A DNA stretch of 64,000 nt from Gonocerus acuteangulatus (lineage: Eukaryota > Arthropoda > Insecta > Hemiptera > Coreidae): positions 46,536,345 to 46,600,344 of the forward strand of contig OX328125.1 in NCBI GenBank assembly GCA_946811695.1. The letters run 5' to 3'. The translations under genes were made by a program, and so were the position numbers. Under the pieces are notes generated by a model. The model searched no databases, was not told the origin of the DNA, and was given only the letters and a program-made list of their open reading frames with translations. Numbering within the stretch: the first letter of the stretch is position 1; the number at the start of each line of letters is the position of its first letter. Of this stretch, positions 46,967 through 59,096 are shown piece by piece.

Positions 46967-48011
46967 CTGTTAACACGATAGCGGCCAGAGTTTTTGTTTT
47001 TTCGTCACGAAACTTGGTATATAGCATTCAATTAGCAAACGATTGAACGAGTTCGTTAACCACCAAAATCGGTCCACCGGAAGGGGGGGTTTACCCCGAA
47101 CCCAAAACACTAATTTGACCATTTCAGCCGTAATATTTGTTATATTTCAAAGAAACTTGGTATTCGTAGTGGTAATATAGAGAGAAAAGTGAGATATAAA
47201 AATGAACTAAATCGGTTCATAAGGAGGGGGGGTTTACTCCGGACCGACAATACCAATTCGCCACTACCAGCCGTGATTTTAGGTATATTTCGACGAAACT
47301 CGGTATTCACAGTGGTAATCTACAGGTAAATATGTGTTAAAAAAATAAACTAAATCGGTTCATTAGGAGGGGGGGGGGGTTTACTCCGGACCCACAATAC
47401 CAATTCGCCACTGCCAACCGTGATTTTTGGTATATTTCGACGAAACTCGGTATTCGTAGTGGTAATCTACAGGTAAATATGTGTTGTAAAAGTAAACTAA
47501 ATTGGTTCATTAGGAGGGGGGGTTTACTCCGGACCCAAATTACTAATATACTCATACTGGTCGTAATTTCTGCTGTATTGTAACGAAACGCGGTATACGT
47601 CGTGGGTAACTCATGAGAAAGAAGTGTTGTAAAAATGAGCTGAATCGGTCAATCGGAAAGGGGGGTTTACTTTGTAATATATTTCAATAGAAAAGCCAGC
47701 CAGACATAGGTTCACAAAGGCGCCGCAAGGAGCGCTTTCTACCACTAGATGGACTGTATCCGGTTCCTGCGTTAGATCAAAATACGTTTTTTTTGTATTT
47801 ATTACGTAGTGTAGTAGGTACCATGTGTAAACATAACTCTGGAAGAAAATTAATAATTTATCAGTTACTCATTACAAAATTAAAAGAGAACTATTCATGT
47901 TTTTATTTTATTTATGTAGGATATTTTAAGCAAATTGTTCTGGAAATCAGTCTACACTACCCAAATTCTGAGGAAAGTGCTTAGTTATGCAGCTCCTGCG
48001 TGACGGACTTT
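46794..48011 (+). mobile_element. DINE-1/Helentron-like element, family B copy 2
   Basis: It matches 44199-45320 end to end in the same direction: 5' hairpin at 46796, (TA)n then (GT)n at about 46905-46966, the GGGGGGGTTTAC blocks (one more than copy 1), and the 3' hairpin and GACGGACTT at 48001-48010. The two copies lie 1.5 kb apart. Non-coding. Confidence 0.7.
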
Positions 48012-48194
48012 TTTTTTTTACAAGCGGTTGAGCATTTCTCTTTTGTCGTTTGAATTAAATCTAGGCAAATAAAACAATTATTATTAGACATTTATTGAGA
48101 ATGTACACAGATTAATACTCATCTCAAAATTATGATGAAAATTTCCACCTAAAATAATGGCATTAATGATCTTAAGGGTTGACACGCCATTTTA

Positions 48195-48195
<1 letters not shown>

Positions 48196-48230
<35 letters not shown>

Positions 48231-48252
48231 AAAAAAAAAAAAAAAAAAAAAA
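48196..48252. repeat. Poly-A tract
   Basis: About 55 A interrupted once by C (48230). Confidence 0.95.
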
Positions 48253-48384
48253 CGAGCTTCTCGTTTATTTGTTATTTTTCTTTAAATACTTGGGCAAACA
48301 GAGAGAGAGAAAAAACAACAAAAAAACAACAACTATGAAGTTGTAAGCACGTATGCCTCCGATTGTAATCATCCCATCAAAAAT

Positions 48385-48580
48385 TAATTCAGAATCATTT
48401 TTGTAGAACATTTATTAAGCTTTCGAATGGTTGCTCTTGATAAAACACAATTGACCAGCCCTTTAGGAGATATCTAAGAAAATATATGAAAATCCTAAAA
48501 CTGCTCATGTCTGTTTATAAAAATAACGTTTTTACGAATACTTCCTTAACTCCAAAAATTAAATACCTTAGCAGGGATTT
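48385..48580 (-). repeat. Family A core fragment, inverted
   Basis: TTATTAAGCTTTCGAATGGT, GGAGATATCTAAGAAAATAT and ACTTCCTTAACTCCAAAAAT correspond in order to the reverse complement of family A at about 4390-4550. Both ends are lost. 48600-49600 beyond it shows nothing I can name. Confidence 0.5.
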
Positions 48581-49611
48581 TTCTGGTGTACGAACTCGTT
48601 CATTCGTTTGCTACGGGAATGATATATTTCACGTTCTGTGGAGGATAAACAAAAAATATGGCCGTTATTGTGTTAAATGACACACACATATTTATATAAA
48701 TATACATTTAAACGGTGCTAATTTTTGGTATTTAGTAGGATAAAGGTTTAAAGAAATTTTTCACAAATTCTTTCATGTAAATCACTCCCCTCAAAACCAA
48801 AACAACAACAGAATAACGAAAAAAAACATTTAATATAAACTCTCAAATACATAAAGCTTAATTCGTATTCATACGAATGACATTAAAACCGCCTTAATGA
48901 GTTGCAAAACCTCCTATCAAAGACTTCTGTTTGTTTGGATAAATAATGAGCCTCTTGGAAGTTGGAACGCCGCTAAGGGCGTGTTTTTATATGGGCTTAT
49001 AAGAAATAAACATTTACTTTGAACATTGATCTGTCCAGAGTAATGTCCTATTCGATTAGGAGAAGTTCAATAAAATTGATACCGAAGAATATTTGGACGT
49101 TTAGTATGTTTTGCATAAAATTGTATAAGATATAAATAGAACAAAACCAAAAGCAATTTTAATTGTATAACCCGAATACGACTACATTAATTCGATTCTG
49201 ACATTGAAATATTCTTTGTTTATATACTCGAGTTTAACAATGTCTGAAAAGCGTTTGTCCCCATTGAAGAAACCTTAAATAATAAGATTCAAAGATTAAA
49301 AAAATATCAACAATACAAACCGGTTAGACGTTAAATAAGTTGATCTTTCAAATGGCCGTATGAACTCTACTCCAAAAACTCTGTAAATCGTAAAAAAACG
49401 TGTGCAATTAGCTTGTTTTTCTCCAACCACGGCTTCTGCGTACGAACATTTCGTGTACATTACCAGGTTCAAGTGTTTATAATAAACTATAAATCGACTT
49501 TGTAGGAAAACGTTTAAAAATGCATGTATTATAAAAAACATCCCGTGGTTCATGTAGAAAATTACCTACCTTTTTATGTGGCTAGTGGGTATGTGAAAAC
49601 AGAAAATTTTG

Positions 49612-49620
49612 TATATATAT

Positions 49621-49673
<53 letters not shown>
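49612..49673. repeat. (TA)n microsatellite
   Basis: About 30 TA units with one G near the start. Confidence 0.9.
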
Positions 49674-49674
<1 letters not shown>

Positions 49675-49735
49675 GATCGCCGTCCATGTCTAAATATTTA
49701 AATCTTGGAACATATGAAGCCTAAGATGAAAAGTA

Positions 49736-50555
49736 CAGGGTTTGTCCGGAAAGTAATAGGACTGAGTCCATTAAAAAAAAATTATTGATCCAACCGCTAC
49801 AATTTTTTAAAATCTTTCAAAATAGGCTCCTCCTGCGTCGATAAAGCGCTTCCAGCGCGATTTCCAAGCATTGAAGGCATCACGGTAGGTATTCTCCGGC
49901 CTTATAGCCTTTAGAGCCGTGGTAAAAGCTGCTTGGATCCCCTCTGTCGTCTCAAAATGCTTTCCTTTCATCGGCCTTTTAAGGCGAGGAAACAAAAAGA
50001 AGTCCAGGGGGCCACATCTGGGCTGTAGGGCGGTTGGTAAAACGTTGGGATGCCTGCCAGGCTTGGTAGCTGGTTGTTGTGGTGCAACTTCCAGGCGGCT
50101 GCGATGTCTTTGTGGACCAGATTGACCCTTCGTTCGATTCTCTTGAGCACTTCCACGTAGAACTTGGAGTTGACGGTTTGTCCAGGACCCACAATGTTGG
50201 TGTTTGTCGAAGTCGAAGGTCTTCCAGCACGGTCTTGTACCCCCGAAACACACCACTTCTTGCTAAATTATTACCTGGGTAAGCCTGCTTGATCATATCA
50301 AACGTCTCTGTTGCAGATTTACCGCTTTTCACACAGATTTTAATCGCCGACCTCTGCTCTAACGAACGCTTCATTTGCGGCTTGTACCACTCACAAAACC
50401 CCGTCGCACGGAAAAGCCGGTCTTGACTCTCCGGATGCTCGGAGACATCTGATCAGCACCTCGTTCGTTAGATAGGGACCCATACTACCGAATCCAGTCG
50501 CCGCAAGTACATTCACGGAAAAAAATCAGTCCTATTACTTTCCGGACAGACCCTG
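49736..50555 (-). mobile_element. mariner element with internal deletion
   Basis: The terminal inverted repeats CAGGGTTTGTCCGGAAAGTA and (inverted) CAGGGTCTGTCCGGAAAGTA continue through ATAGGACTGA, about 30 bp with one or two differences, flanked by TA (49734-49735 and 50556-50557). The 820-bp length is well short of the roughly 1.3 kb of complete mariners. The missing part is the middle of the transposase. Confidence 0.88.
49807..50374 (-). pseudogene. mariner transposase, deleted and frameshifted
   Basis: The N-terminus (from the ATG at 50374) reads MKRSLEQRSAIKICVKSGKS, then ATETFDMIKQAYPG and the RSGVFRGYK helix: the mariner DNA-binding region. Near 50195 the frame jumps straight to GPGQTVNSKFYVEVLKR, so about 140 residues holding the first catalytic aspartate are absent. 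The second catalytic site reads HHNN where HHDN is expected. The third survives in another frame as PLDFFLFPRLKRP. The C-terminal end is GAYFERF. With a deletion, a changed catalytic residue and at least two frameshifts, it is inactive. Confidence 0.85.
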
Positions 50556-50559
50556 TATG

Positions 50560-51450
50560 TAATTTTCTAAATTTCCTAAGATATATTAATGAACCAATAA
50601 AGATATAATATTCTTTATTGACATCAAAATGACTGTATGATATTAAGGATATATGGTTGAGCGAGAGAGTATGTGAGGTAGAGATAAGAGTTAGGTTCAG
50701 AATCCCGAGCTAATCCTGATAGGAAGAGCTTATTCAGGGGATCTCTCATTCAGCTATCCCGATCCCTATCTCGGAGCTTAAAGCCCCTGATGAACTTCTT
50801 TATCCCCGATACAGAAATAAAATTTAATAAAGTCATTGTATCGAATATTCATCGTTGAATGAGTCTATACATTCATTGATAGTGATTCTCAAAAATCACC
50901 CCGAATTCTTCAATATTTTTTATAAAATAGGAAGAGGTTCAATTGATGATTTTAAACCCTACTTTTATATACTAGTAATTCTATTACCGGCTTTGTACCC
51001 ATGTTGATACTTTTTAGAAGGCTCTTAAACTAACTACAGGAAGGCAAACCTTCTGCTTGCTGTAGTTAGGCTGTGTTATAAGTTTTCTTGCCTTAGTACC
51101 CCTAAAGTGCATCAAAATGAATGTAAACCCGATAGGGCGATTATCATAAAGTTGCTAGTATCTAACAGTGGTTTTATTTTATCAATTGACCTTGTTCCTT
51201 CTTTATAAAAAATATTGATAATAAAGAAAAGCAATAATTTATAACATTTTTAACTTGTGATTTTCTAAGTAGACAAATGTCTGTAAAATTACATTTTATA
51301 ATGTACTCATGTAGCATTTCTTTCCAATTGCTTTAATTGTAATTTTAATTCAAACTCGCAGGCCATACATTGATGTTCCTTCGTTTCCATATCATTCCTA
51401 TTCCTGCTGTAATATTAAACAATAAAAAATAAAATGAATAAATAAATAAA
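50560..51450. other. Unassigned stretch
   Basis: No gene or mobile element supported; an AATAAATAAATAAATA run ends it at about 51437-51452. Confidence 0.35.
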
Positions 51451-51454
51451 TATT

Positions 51455-52476
51455 ATCAGACATGAAAAGTTTTGGGCTCTTTGTATTTTCGTAAATATGT
51501 CCAAATGGTTGGGACAGAACTAGTTAGACATTTATGTCACGATAGTTCTGGATTGGTATAATTTGCGATAAATGTACGGCTCTTTCATATACATAAAGAT
51601 GTGTACATATTTGTCCTCGGTCGTCCATTCTGCTTGCAAGGAAGAAAGTATCGAAACGAAAAATTTCGGCCTGTGTAATTATTCAAGTAATGTTGGAAAA
51701 GAAGAAAAACAAACCAAAAAAAACAAAACGTTTTCATGGTTTCGAGAATGGATTTCAAGACGTAAAGAATTAGGTATCACTTGTCATTTAATGTCTGAGC
51801 TCAGTATCGAGAATTCAGCCCAGTTTTATAATTTTTTTAAGAGAGAAACAAGCAGATTTCGAAAAGCTTGCTTGTAAAATCAATGTTCTTATATGAAAGA
51901 AACATACAAAATCCAGAAACGTTATTAGTTTAACAGAATGACTAGCTAGAACTTTGCAATTTTTAGCATCAAGTGAGTAGATTAATATGAATAATCTATT
52001 AAAACTTTACACGTGATATTCGGAGAAATATAACTTTGAAGTTGTTGGTTTCGTTTATTTGAGCAGTTTCACTTTGTCTATAATTGCTTATAGAAGGAAA
52101 ATTTATTTTTCAGTAAAACATGATACATAATATGAGAAACCATATCTTATTGTTAGAAATAGAACATACTATGCGGAATTCGAGGATGCCGCATGAGTAT
52201 TTTCTACTACTGTACCGCCCTTGGTTTCGTTCTATGGGATGTTATTTTTCTATTTACCTTACTTTTTAATTGGATGTTTTTTAAAATTTCATTTACCAGT
52301 AAAATGAGAATTCTAGTAAAATAAGGTAAGAGTATTATAAACATATTTGTATTTTTTTACGAAATATCAAATCAAACTAATAACTGTTTCTTTTTCTTTT
52401 GAAATGTCACCGAGGGCAATAACAGAAACACGTTAAGATGACGGAGTTCCAGCGAGTTGGACTTATTTTGTCACTT
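51455..52476 (+). mobile_element. Family A copy, 5' truncated and interrupted
   Basis: ACATGAAAAGTTTTGGGCTC then TTCGTAAATATGTCC begins the match to the family A core. 52020-52110 (GGTTTCGTTTATTTGAGCAG) and the 3' end AACACGTTAAGATGACGGAG, then TTCCAGCGAGTTGGACTT (52430-52466), complete it. The middle (about 51560-51900) is foreign. Confidence 0.45.
51572..51877 (+). pseudogene. Possible Harbinger transposase N-terminal fragment
   Basis: The 101-codon open frame contains WFREWISRRKELGITCHLMS, then ELSIENSAQFYNFFKRE. The pattern W-x-x-x-R-R-x-x-x-G ... L-x-x-E-L-x-x-x-x-x-x-x-F-x-x-F-x-R resembles the start of PIF/Harbinger (HARBI1-like) transposases. The remainder of the protein, including the catalytic region, is absent. 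Assignment is by eye on about 45 residues. Confidence 0.4.
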
Positions 52477-52687
52477 ATATTGCACTAAAAAAGTAAACAA
52501 ACAGTCAATTTCATCGATATTTATCGGATCTATTGCAACTTGGAAATAAACAGTGTTAAAATCTGTTGTTTCGAAATATCGACATTTATAGCTCGTGATA
52601 AAAGTCTATATCTCAGACATAAATTCGCGGGTTTTTCATTAGCCACAATTTCTGCCTGACATAAGTATCCTGCAATAACTATCAGGT

Positions 52688-52780
52688 GTCAACACAACGT
52701 AAGACGCCATCGCGGTGGTGTCTTACGTTGTGTTGACGTCTACTGGTTTTCATGACGATGCTTCGTCATCAAAACCTGTA
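52688..52780. repeat. Twin adjacent hairpins
   Basis: Hairpin 1 has perfect 18-bp arms GTCAACACAACGTAAGAC (52688-52705) and its complement (52720-52737), with a 14-base loop. Hairpin 2 follows after three bases: 18-bp arms (52741-52758 and 52763-52780) with two mismatches and loop TGCT. The function is unknown; it could be a transposon end or a hairpin RNA source. Confidence 0.75.
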
Positions 52781-52789
52781 GTCTTTTCA

Positions 52790-53490
52790 AGGCTATAAAA
52801 TTGAATATTAGTAGTTTAATAAAATGGAAAATTATGTAATATTAAGGACAATGGTAGAGTGTTGTCCACTAAGTGAATTGAGGAAAAGGGGATCGAAAAA
52901 AAAAGGAGACAGAAATAAGAGGACATGAGAGAGAAGATGTAAGTAAACATAGGTTACATGGATATTTTGAGTGTGGACAGTCGGTTCCAATCTATATAGA
53001 ACTAGGTCGTAGAGAGGACCTCTTGAGGCCCGAGGCGAGGGCTCTTTACCGTTTATCGGGAAACCATTGTTTTCTCGAGGACGTGACTATACTAGTACAT
53101 GTCCTTTTTACGTAGGATCCACCTTCTAAGGGAGCCACTAGTATTCATTGCCACAGCTCCACGTGGAAAACCGCCATCAAATACATACCTGATTCCTCTC
53201 CAACATGTGCCCAGCTTTCCGCTATCAGGATACAGCAAATGATTCCCAATAGCCTCCTCGGAGCTTCAATTTTCTATCCTGTATCAACGTGAGCTCGAAG
53301 CAGCGAAACTTGGAAATTCTCTTATCTCGCATGAGGAGGATTCAGGATGAAATGACTGAATGGAAGGATTTTGAATTCTTTATACTTTTACTAAACGGTA
53401 TAATAAAATTATTTCTATTCTTTTCGCTTTAGAAAAGACGATTATCTCTATAGGAATATGGGGTTGAGTTTTGGAATAATTTAGAACTCT
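52790..53490. other. Unassigned stretch, partly GC-richer
   Basis: 52975-53300 is GC-richer than its surroundings but holds no convincing exon. On the minus strand a GTATGT donor-like site at 53188-53183 follows a short hydrophobic frame that has an upstream stop and no ATG. Confidence 0.3.
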
Positions 53491-54124
53491 ACATTTTTTT
53501 CTCTTATGGCGTGTCAGCATATTTGCCATTAATGCCAGTGAAGTGGAAGGGTATTTATGAATTTGGTATTGCGAAGTTATGGAGTTGATTTTTTTTTTGG
53601 CCTAGTCAAATTGTTTATTTTAATTTAAATAATGATAATTTTTTTAGTGGAAGAAAGGAATATATATGCCTATTTGTATACTACAGGTGGCAGGTATTGA
53701 CGCCCCCCCCCAGAAATCCCATTAAGGGGTCATTTTTACCCTTTCTGCAAGCTCATGGTCGAAGACGACCCAGAATGTAGAACTCTGGTATACTGACGGT
53801 TTTCAAAAATTGTATCTATTTATTTAGAAACACCTTAGCTTAATTTAAGATCCGTAGTTCACAACATACCGAATAAAGTATCTTATGATATGTTTTTTTT
53901 TTCGACGCATTGACATCAAAAACATTAGCACCGGGCTATCTATAGATTGGAAACGTCCATGTTAGAGCAGGGAAATATTCCAACGGCTCTAGAATGAGAA
54001 AACGTAACCTTCTGCAGAAGAGACTCGAATCCGTATTAGAATTCAAGGCGAATGCCACTTGACCACGGGAAGACCCCCCGAAAAGAAATGAATAATGTGA
54101 AAAATTAAACTAAAAGGACGTCTA

Positions 54125-54510
54125 ATTGGACGCCTTTAAACGGAAAGGAACCAAGCGCCATTTTTAACGAAATTGAGTTTTTGGTGCTATCTTGTAGAGA
54201 ATTAGAGAATTTATATATTAATAAAAAACTGGTTCAACTATAATGTTGTCATTAAAGCAAGAAAAAATACCGCAAAAAAGTGAAATGATGTGTCCAGTAT
54301 GCTGTAAAAACAGAAAGGAATCAAGCACCATTTTTATCAATATAAAAATCCATATAAAAATAAAACCCCATTAACATAACAACAGTTGAGAGAAAATGAA
54401 TGAAGCACTTCAGGTAATAAAGGAATTTTAAAGCCACAAAAAACTTTAAACCTAATTCTTTAAAGAATGAACTTATGGCACTTGGTTCCTTTCTGTTAAA
54501 GGCGTCCAAT
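54125..54510. mobile_element. TA-flanked MITE, 386 bp
   Basis: Inverted repeats of about 38 bp (ATTGGACGCCTTTAAACGGA ... AAGGAACCAAGCGCCAT) end at TA on both sides (54123-54124 and 54511-54512). An internal partial copy of the TIR (CAGAAAGGAATCAAGCACCA) lies at 54310-54329. The 62-codon minus frame inside has no domain. TA flanks point to the Tc1/mariner superfamily. Confidence 0.7.
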
Positions 54511-55544
54511 TATGTCACAATTCTCCTTATGATATCCATTGTGAATGAATTAACCCGGAAAAAACTCAACCTGCGTCAGGTTTGAACGAAACAGCGTCAA
54601 ATAACTACTCTGCGCCATCCATCGCTATACTCCCCTAATAATCCTAACAATTTCCTTTTTATGAGCCCCTGAAATTTACCTCCTCACCTATAAAACTCCC
54701 CGCGGAAGAAGGGGATGGTCATGGAGGGTGGGAGGTTCTAAAAGGACCGCAATAATGGCCCTGATGAGGCTGGAGAAGTTGATGAAGAATTTAGGAAAGG
54801 AATGATTGAATTAGAGCCGGCTTCCAAACTCACTTTCTCTCCGCTCCCTTTTTTGGGGGAAAACTTAGAAATCCAACTAGCAGAATAAAATCGAAAATTG
54901 GGGTGATTTTCATTTTTTTTATACCTTCTTTTTAACGCCAATAGTTTACTTTGTTTACAAACTAATTGTGCATTTCCTACGACGTAGGAATATAAATATT
55001 ACTAGGATTCTTCCGTGGGCGAGATCTTTATTTTGCTGTAAACATAAACTTAAAACGTATTAACCTTGCAGATACTGCAACGAGACTCTGACCGTAAACT
55101 TACCAATTGCAGATAGCACAATAACCTGAATACCTACGTGACTTACTGACAGAAGGTAGTCCACACATTAGTGCAATGTTGTACTAGACATAGATAAAAC
55201 GTTTTAAAAAAACTTAATAAGAGTAATTAAAATTTTGTAAGTTCACAAAAAATAAAATTTTAATGAATTATTCAAGTTTATGCATTGCTAAATAGGCGCA
55301 AAAAGGACAGTTTTCAAAAATTCATAGCTACGAAAGTACTCAAATGTACAAGTTGAAATATTTAAAGTAGTTTTATGTTAGAACTAAGTATAATATATAA
55401 AAAAATTAGATTTTTATCAAGCCCCCCACCAGAGATATTAAAGCCTAAAGTTATCAAAAATTGCAAAAATGTGAAGTTTAAAAATTAAAAAAAAAAAGTG
55501 AACAAATATCAGGGTTAAGAGTACTTTTAATACAAGCAAATTAC

Positions 55545-55667
55545 AAGGGGAGTATACAGCGATGGGGTCACCGATCTTGACCATTTTTTAAATCAAATTT
55601 TCGATGTAGAATCACTAGGAAAAAAAATGTTCAAGATCGGTGACCCCATCGCTGTATACTCCCCTTA
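55545..55667. repeat. 45-bp-arm inverted repeat
   Basis: The arms 55545-55589 and 55623-55667 (AAGGGGAGTATACAGCGATG ... GGTCACCGATCTTGA) are complementary with a single mismatch around a 33-base loop. It sits in AT-rich DNA of no other feature. It may be the centre of a foldback-type element or a hairpin RNA source. Confidence 0.8.
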
Positions 55668-55669
55668 TT

Positions 55670-57600
55670 AGTTAGGTTTATTATCAGCCGAAAATCAACT
55701 TTAATATACGTCCCCTTATTCTAAAAAATTACCAGCAAAAATGGCTTTTTGGGAAATTAAAACAATTGTTTTCAATGGCAGTTTTTAGGTTTTGGACTTC
55801 AAAATACTCAAATAGTAAAGATGACATAAAAGATAGAGCAGACTATAAGGAAAACAATGATGTTTAAATTATTCGTCTTTTTCTTACTGATCCTTAGAAA
55901 ATGAGATTTCCGTAAGAGCTTATAAACTCAAAAATCGACATGCGCGGTGAAACAAAGATGACCGCCATTTTCAAACGGTTGACTCTTTAAAAAAAAATAA
56001 AAAAATAAAAAAAAAAATTTAACTACTGATTCGATATTTAATTGGTGGTAAAAATTACAATTTTTTTTTCTAAAAAGGTCAAGCTTTTTATCTAAGTATA
56101 GCTTGCCATCATACTTTCCTGACTCAAGCTTTTAAACATGATCAGCTTTTATAGTGTTTCGCGTAATGTTTAGTTCATTCACATGAAATGAGAATATTTC
56201 CGTTTCCCTAAAGAGCGGAAGCCCGACGATTGTAATGTTTTTGTCGGGAAGCAAGAAGTTCTAGAGGAAATAGGTCGCATATAAATTGGCGGTTTACAAA
56301 TTCATTACCTGTTCTCCGAAGAAAACAAATATTTGTGCTGTTCATTTGTGTGCAAGATTTTAAATATTTAACGCAATCCTTTTACGAGGAAAACTTTGAG
56401 CATACGGTATAGAATGGCAAACTTCCTTTCTTAGTCAAAACAACATAATGTACACGTTCGAAGCAATTGCCGTTCCTAAAACGGAAATAACCTAATTAAT
56501 ATAATTCTTAAAATTAAATATGTCATTTATTGACAGGCAAATGCTTAAAATATAATAATTCACCTAAATATATATTACATACAAACACATATTTATTTAT
56601 TTTTTGCTGTATAATTTTGACTTTTTTATTTATTCTTCTTATTCAGTACTTTAGAAAAAATAATGTCAGGTTTATACCCCGAAAAGCTTGGATTAAAATA
56701 AAGTTGATTTTTGTTCTTCTTCAGATTGTGTACGGATTATTATTAAATGCTATTCTTACGGAGTAACAAATCAACAACTTGCTGCAGTCGATTTTAATTT
56801 ACATTTTTTTCGCCGAAAGGGGAAATTTGTTTGATTTTATTTCTTTAATTGAAAAAGGAATTGTCTTTATTTATATAATTCGCTTTATTTATATAATCAG
56901 TCCTTTAAGCAGTTAATTGTACTACCGTTTCTTTGAATTTTAAGTTCCGCTTTTAGATTTGTTCAGCAAAAATTATCTCTTTCCCCCTTATTACATTTTT
57001 ATGTAATTTAAGTTTATTTGAAAAGAAGAAGAAATTAAATGAGTTTCTTTTTTATATTTATTAAGGAGTATTTTTCTCATTTTATGAAGATTTGGTGTAT
57101 TTGTATAAGAGTTAATATACTTTTTAATATCTCAAATTAATTATTCATCCGCTCTATTTTTTATATTTATAATAAGAGATTATGGCATTTTTATGTATCC
57201 ATCTTGGTCAGTAATTTTGTCAAAAATAGTGAGTTTATTGAATGAAAAGCTTAGAAGAAAATAAAAACGTCCAAAAGGTAAACAGTAGTTTATATTTGGT
57301 CACACACCGTTAGACAAATACACACATATAAATAAGTATACGCAAGTTTACTTTATACATCGGGCAATGGTAACCTTGTAGTTTTTTGCCCTTAAATACA
57401 AGCAAACAACTTTATACATTTTTCTTACTGCAACTCCGTTGTTAAACCATTGCCACCATCAATGAAGTCATAATGGCTGTTCTTATCTGCTGAGAAACTT
57501 TCGGCCTTTTTAGACCTAATACAGTCCGAAAATTTCGATTGCTCCCAAAATTATCACCACATATACCCAAATACATTGGTTCATGAACGCACCACCTAAA
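55670..57600. other. Unassigned AT-rich stretch
   Basis: No gene supported. The 78-codon frame at 56530-56766 is Ile/Leu/Phe-rich with one or two hydrophobic segments, but composition alone can produce this in such AT-rich DNA. Confidence 0.35.
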
Positions 57601-57605
57601 TAGTG

Positions 57606-57673
<68 letters not shown>

Positions 57674-57705
57674 TACATATATATACGTGTGTGTGTGTGT
57701 GTGTG
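57606..57705. repeat. (TA)n/(GT)n compound microsatellite
   Basis: About 29 TA units, ATAC words, then about 9 GT units. Confidence 0.9.
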
Positions 57706-58920
57706 TATACCTTCTTTTAGAATTTTTTTTGAGGTTTTATTTTCATGCATATGAGTTACCAAATTATCTAGAATATTAGAAATTGATCTGTACTTCAGCA
57801 GAATTACGCCTTTAATAATTAGGTCGTGCAAATTTTGTTTGTATCCTATATTATTGAAAGATTGTTATTTGTATTTATACACTAGCTGTTACCCGGCGTG
57901 CCATGCTACACCTACTTTCTGCATATAGAAAAGCCTAAATAAATAAGAAACCAAATAAGTATTATTAAAATCTAATAACACGAATCTGTAACTGTTTCGA
58001 ACCCGTGACCTCCCAACGGGGAGTCCTAGACGACTTTGACCTTACATATAAAACCCCCCGTTTCAAGACATACATGTATGCCAAGTTTGGTAAAAATCGG
58101 TCTGACGGTGTGGATTTTTATTTTTTTTTAAAAAAAAAACAACATACAGACAGCAGCTGTTAGACGTTTTTGACCTGGCCTATGACAATCCCCTCATCAA
58201 GTCCAACCTGTGTGCCCAGTTTGATCAAATCTGTCAAACGGTGTGGGTTTATATAAAGAACAAACATACAGACAGACAGATGGTAGCCGTTTTGACCTAG
58301 CCTATGGCAATCGCCGTATCAAGATCTACCTGTTTTGCAACTTAGGTCAAAATCGGTCGAACGGTTTCGAACGGGATTTTTATAGGAAACAAACATACAG
58401 ACAGACAGCTGGTAGAGGTTTTTGACCTAGCCTACGGCACTCTCCAGATTAGGATCTACCTGTGTACCGAGTTTAGTCAAAAACGGTCGAACGGTTTCGA
58501 ACGGGATTTTTACAGGAAACAAACATACAGACAGACAGCTGGTAGAGGTTTTTGACCTAGCCTACGGCACTCCCCAGATTAGGATCCACCTGCGTACCGA
58601 GTTTAGTCAAAATCGGACAAACGGTGTGGATTTGTATAATGGACAAACATACATACAGACAGATATAAGACGTTTTTGACTCAGCCTACAACACTCCCCA
58701 GATTAAGATCTACATGCGTACCGAGTTTAGACAAAATCGGATGAACGGTGTGGATTTGTATAAGGGACAAACATACAGACAGACAGATATAAGACGTTTT
58801 TGGCTTAGCCTACGACACTCGCCAGATTAAGATCTACATGCGTACCGAGTTTAGACAAAATCGGATGAACGGTGTGGATTTGTATAAGGGACAAACATAC
58901 AGACAGACAGCTATAAGACG

Positions 58921-59049
58921 TTTTAGCGCGGTACCTCCATAGGGAGAACCCGCTTATCAGGTTGACTTCACGACGCAATCCGGAAGTGCTGACTAGAAAC
59001 TTTCTCGTTTCAGACCCCATAGATCACGAAAATATAGGTGGTTCAAATT

Positions 59050-59096
<47 letters not shown>

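Noticed and set aside
53189..53332. Possible minus-strand first exon with a GTATGT donor and a signal-like stretch
   Set aside because: The frame from the ATG at 53332 hits a stop before the hydrophobic stretch, and the hydrophobic frame has an upstream stop and no start.
56530..56766. Small membrane protein of 78 codons
   Set aside because: Hydrophobic content is expected from AT-rich codons; no start context, conservation or neighbour supports it.
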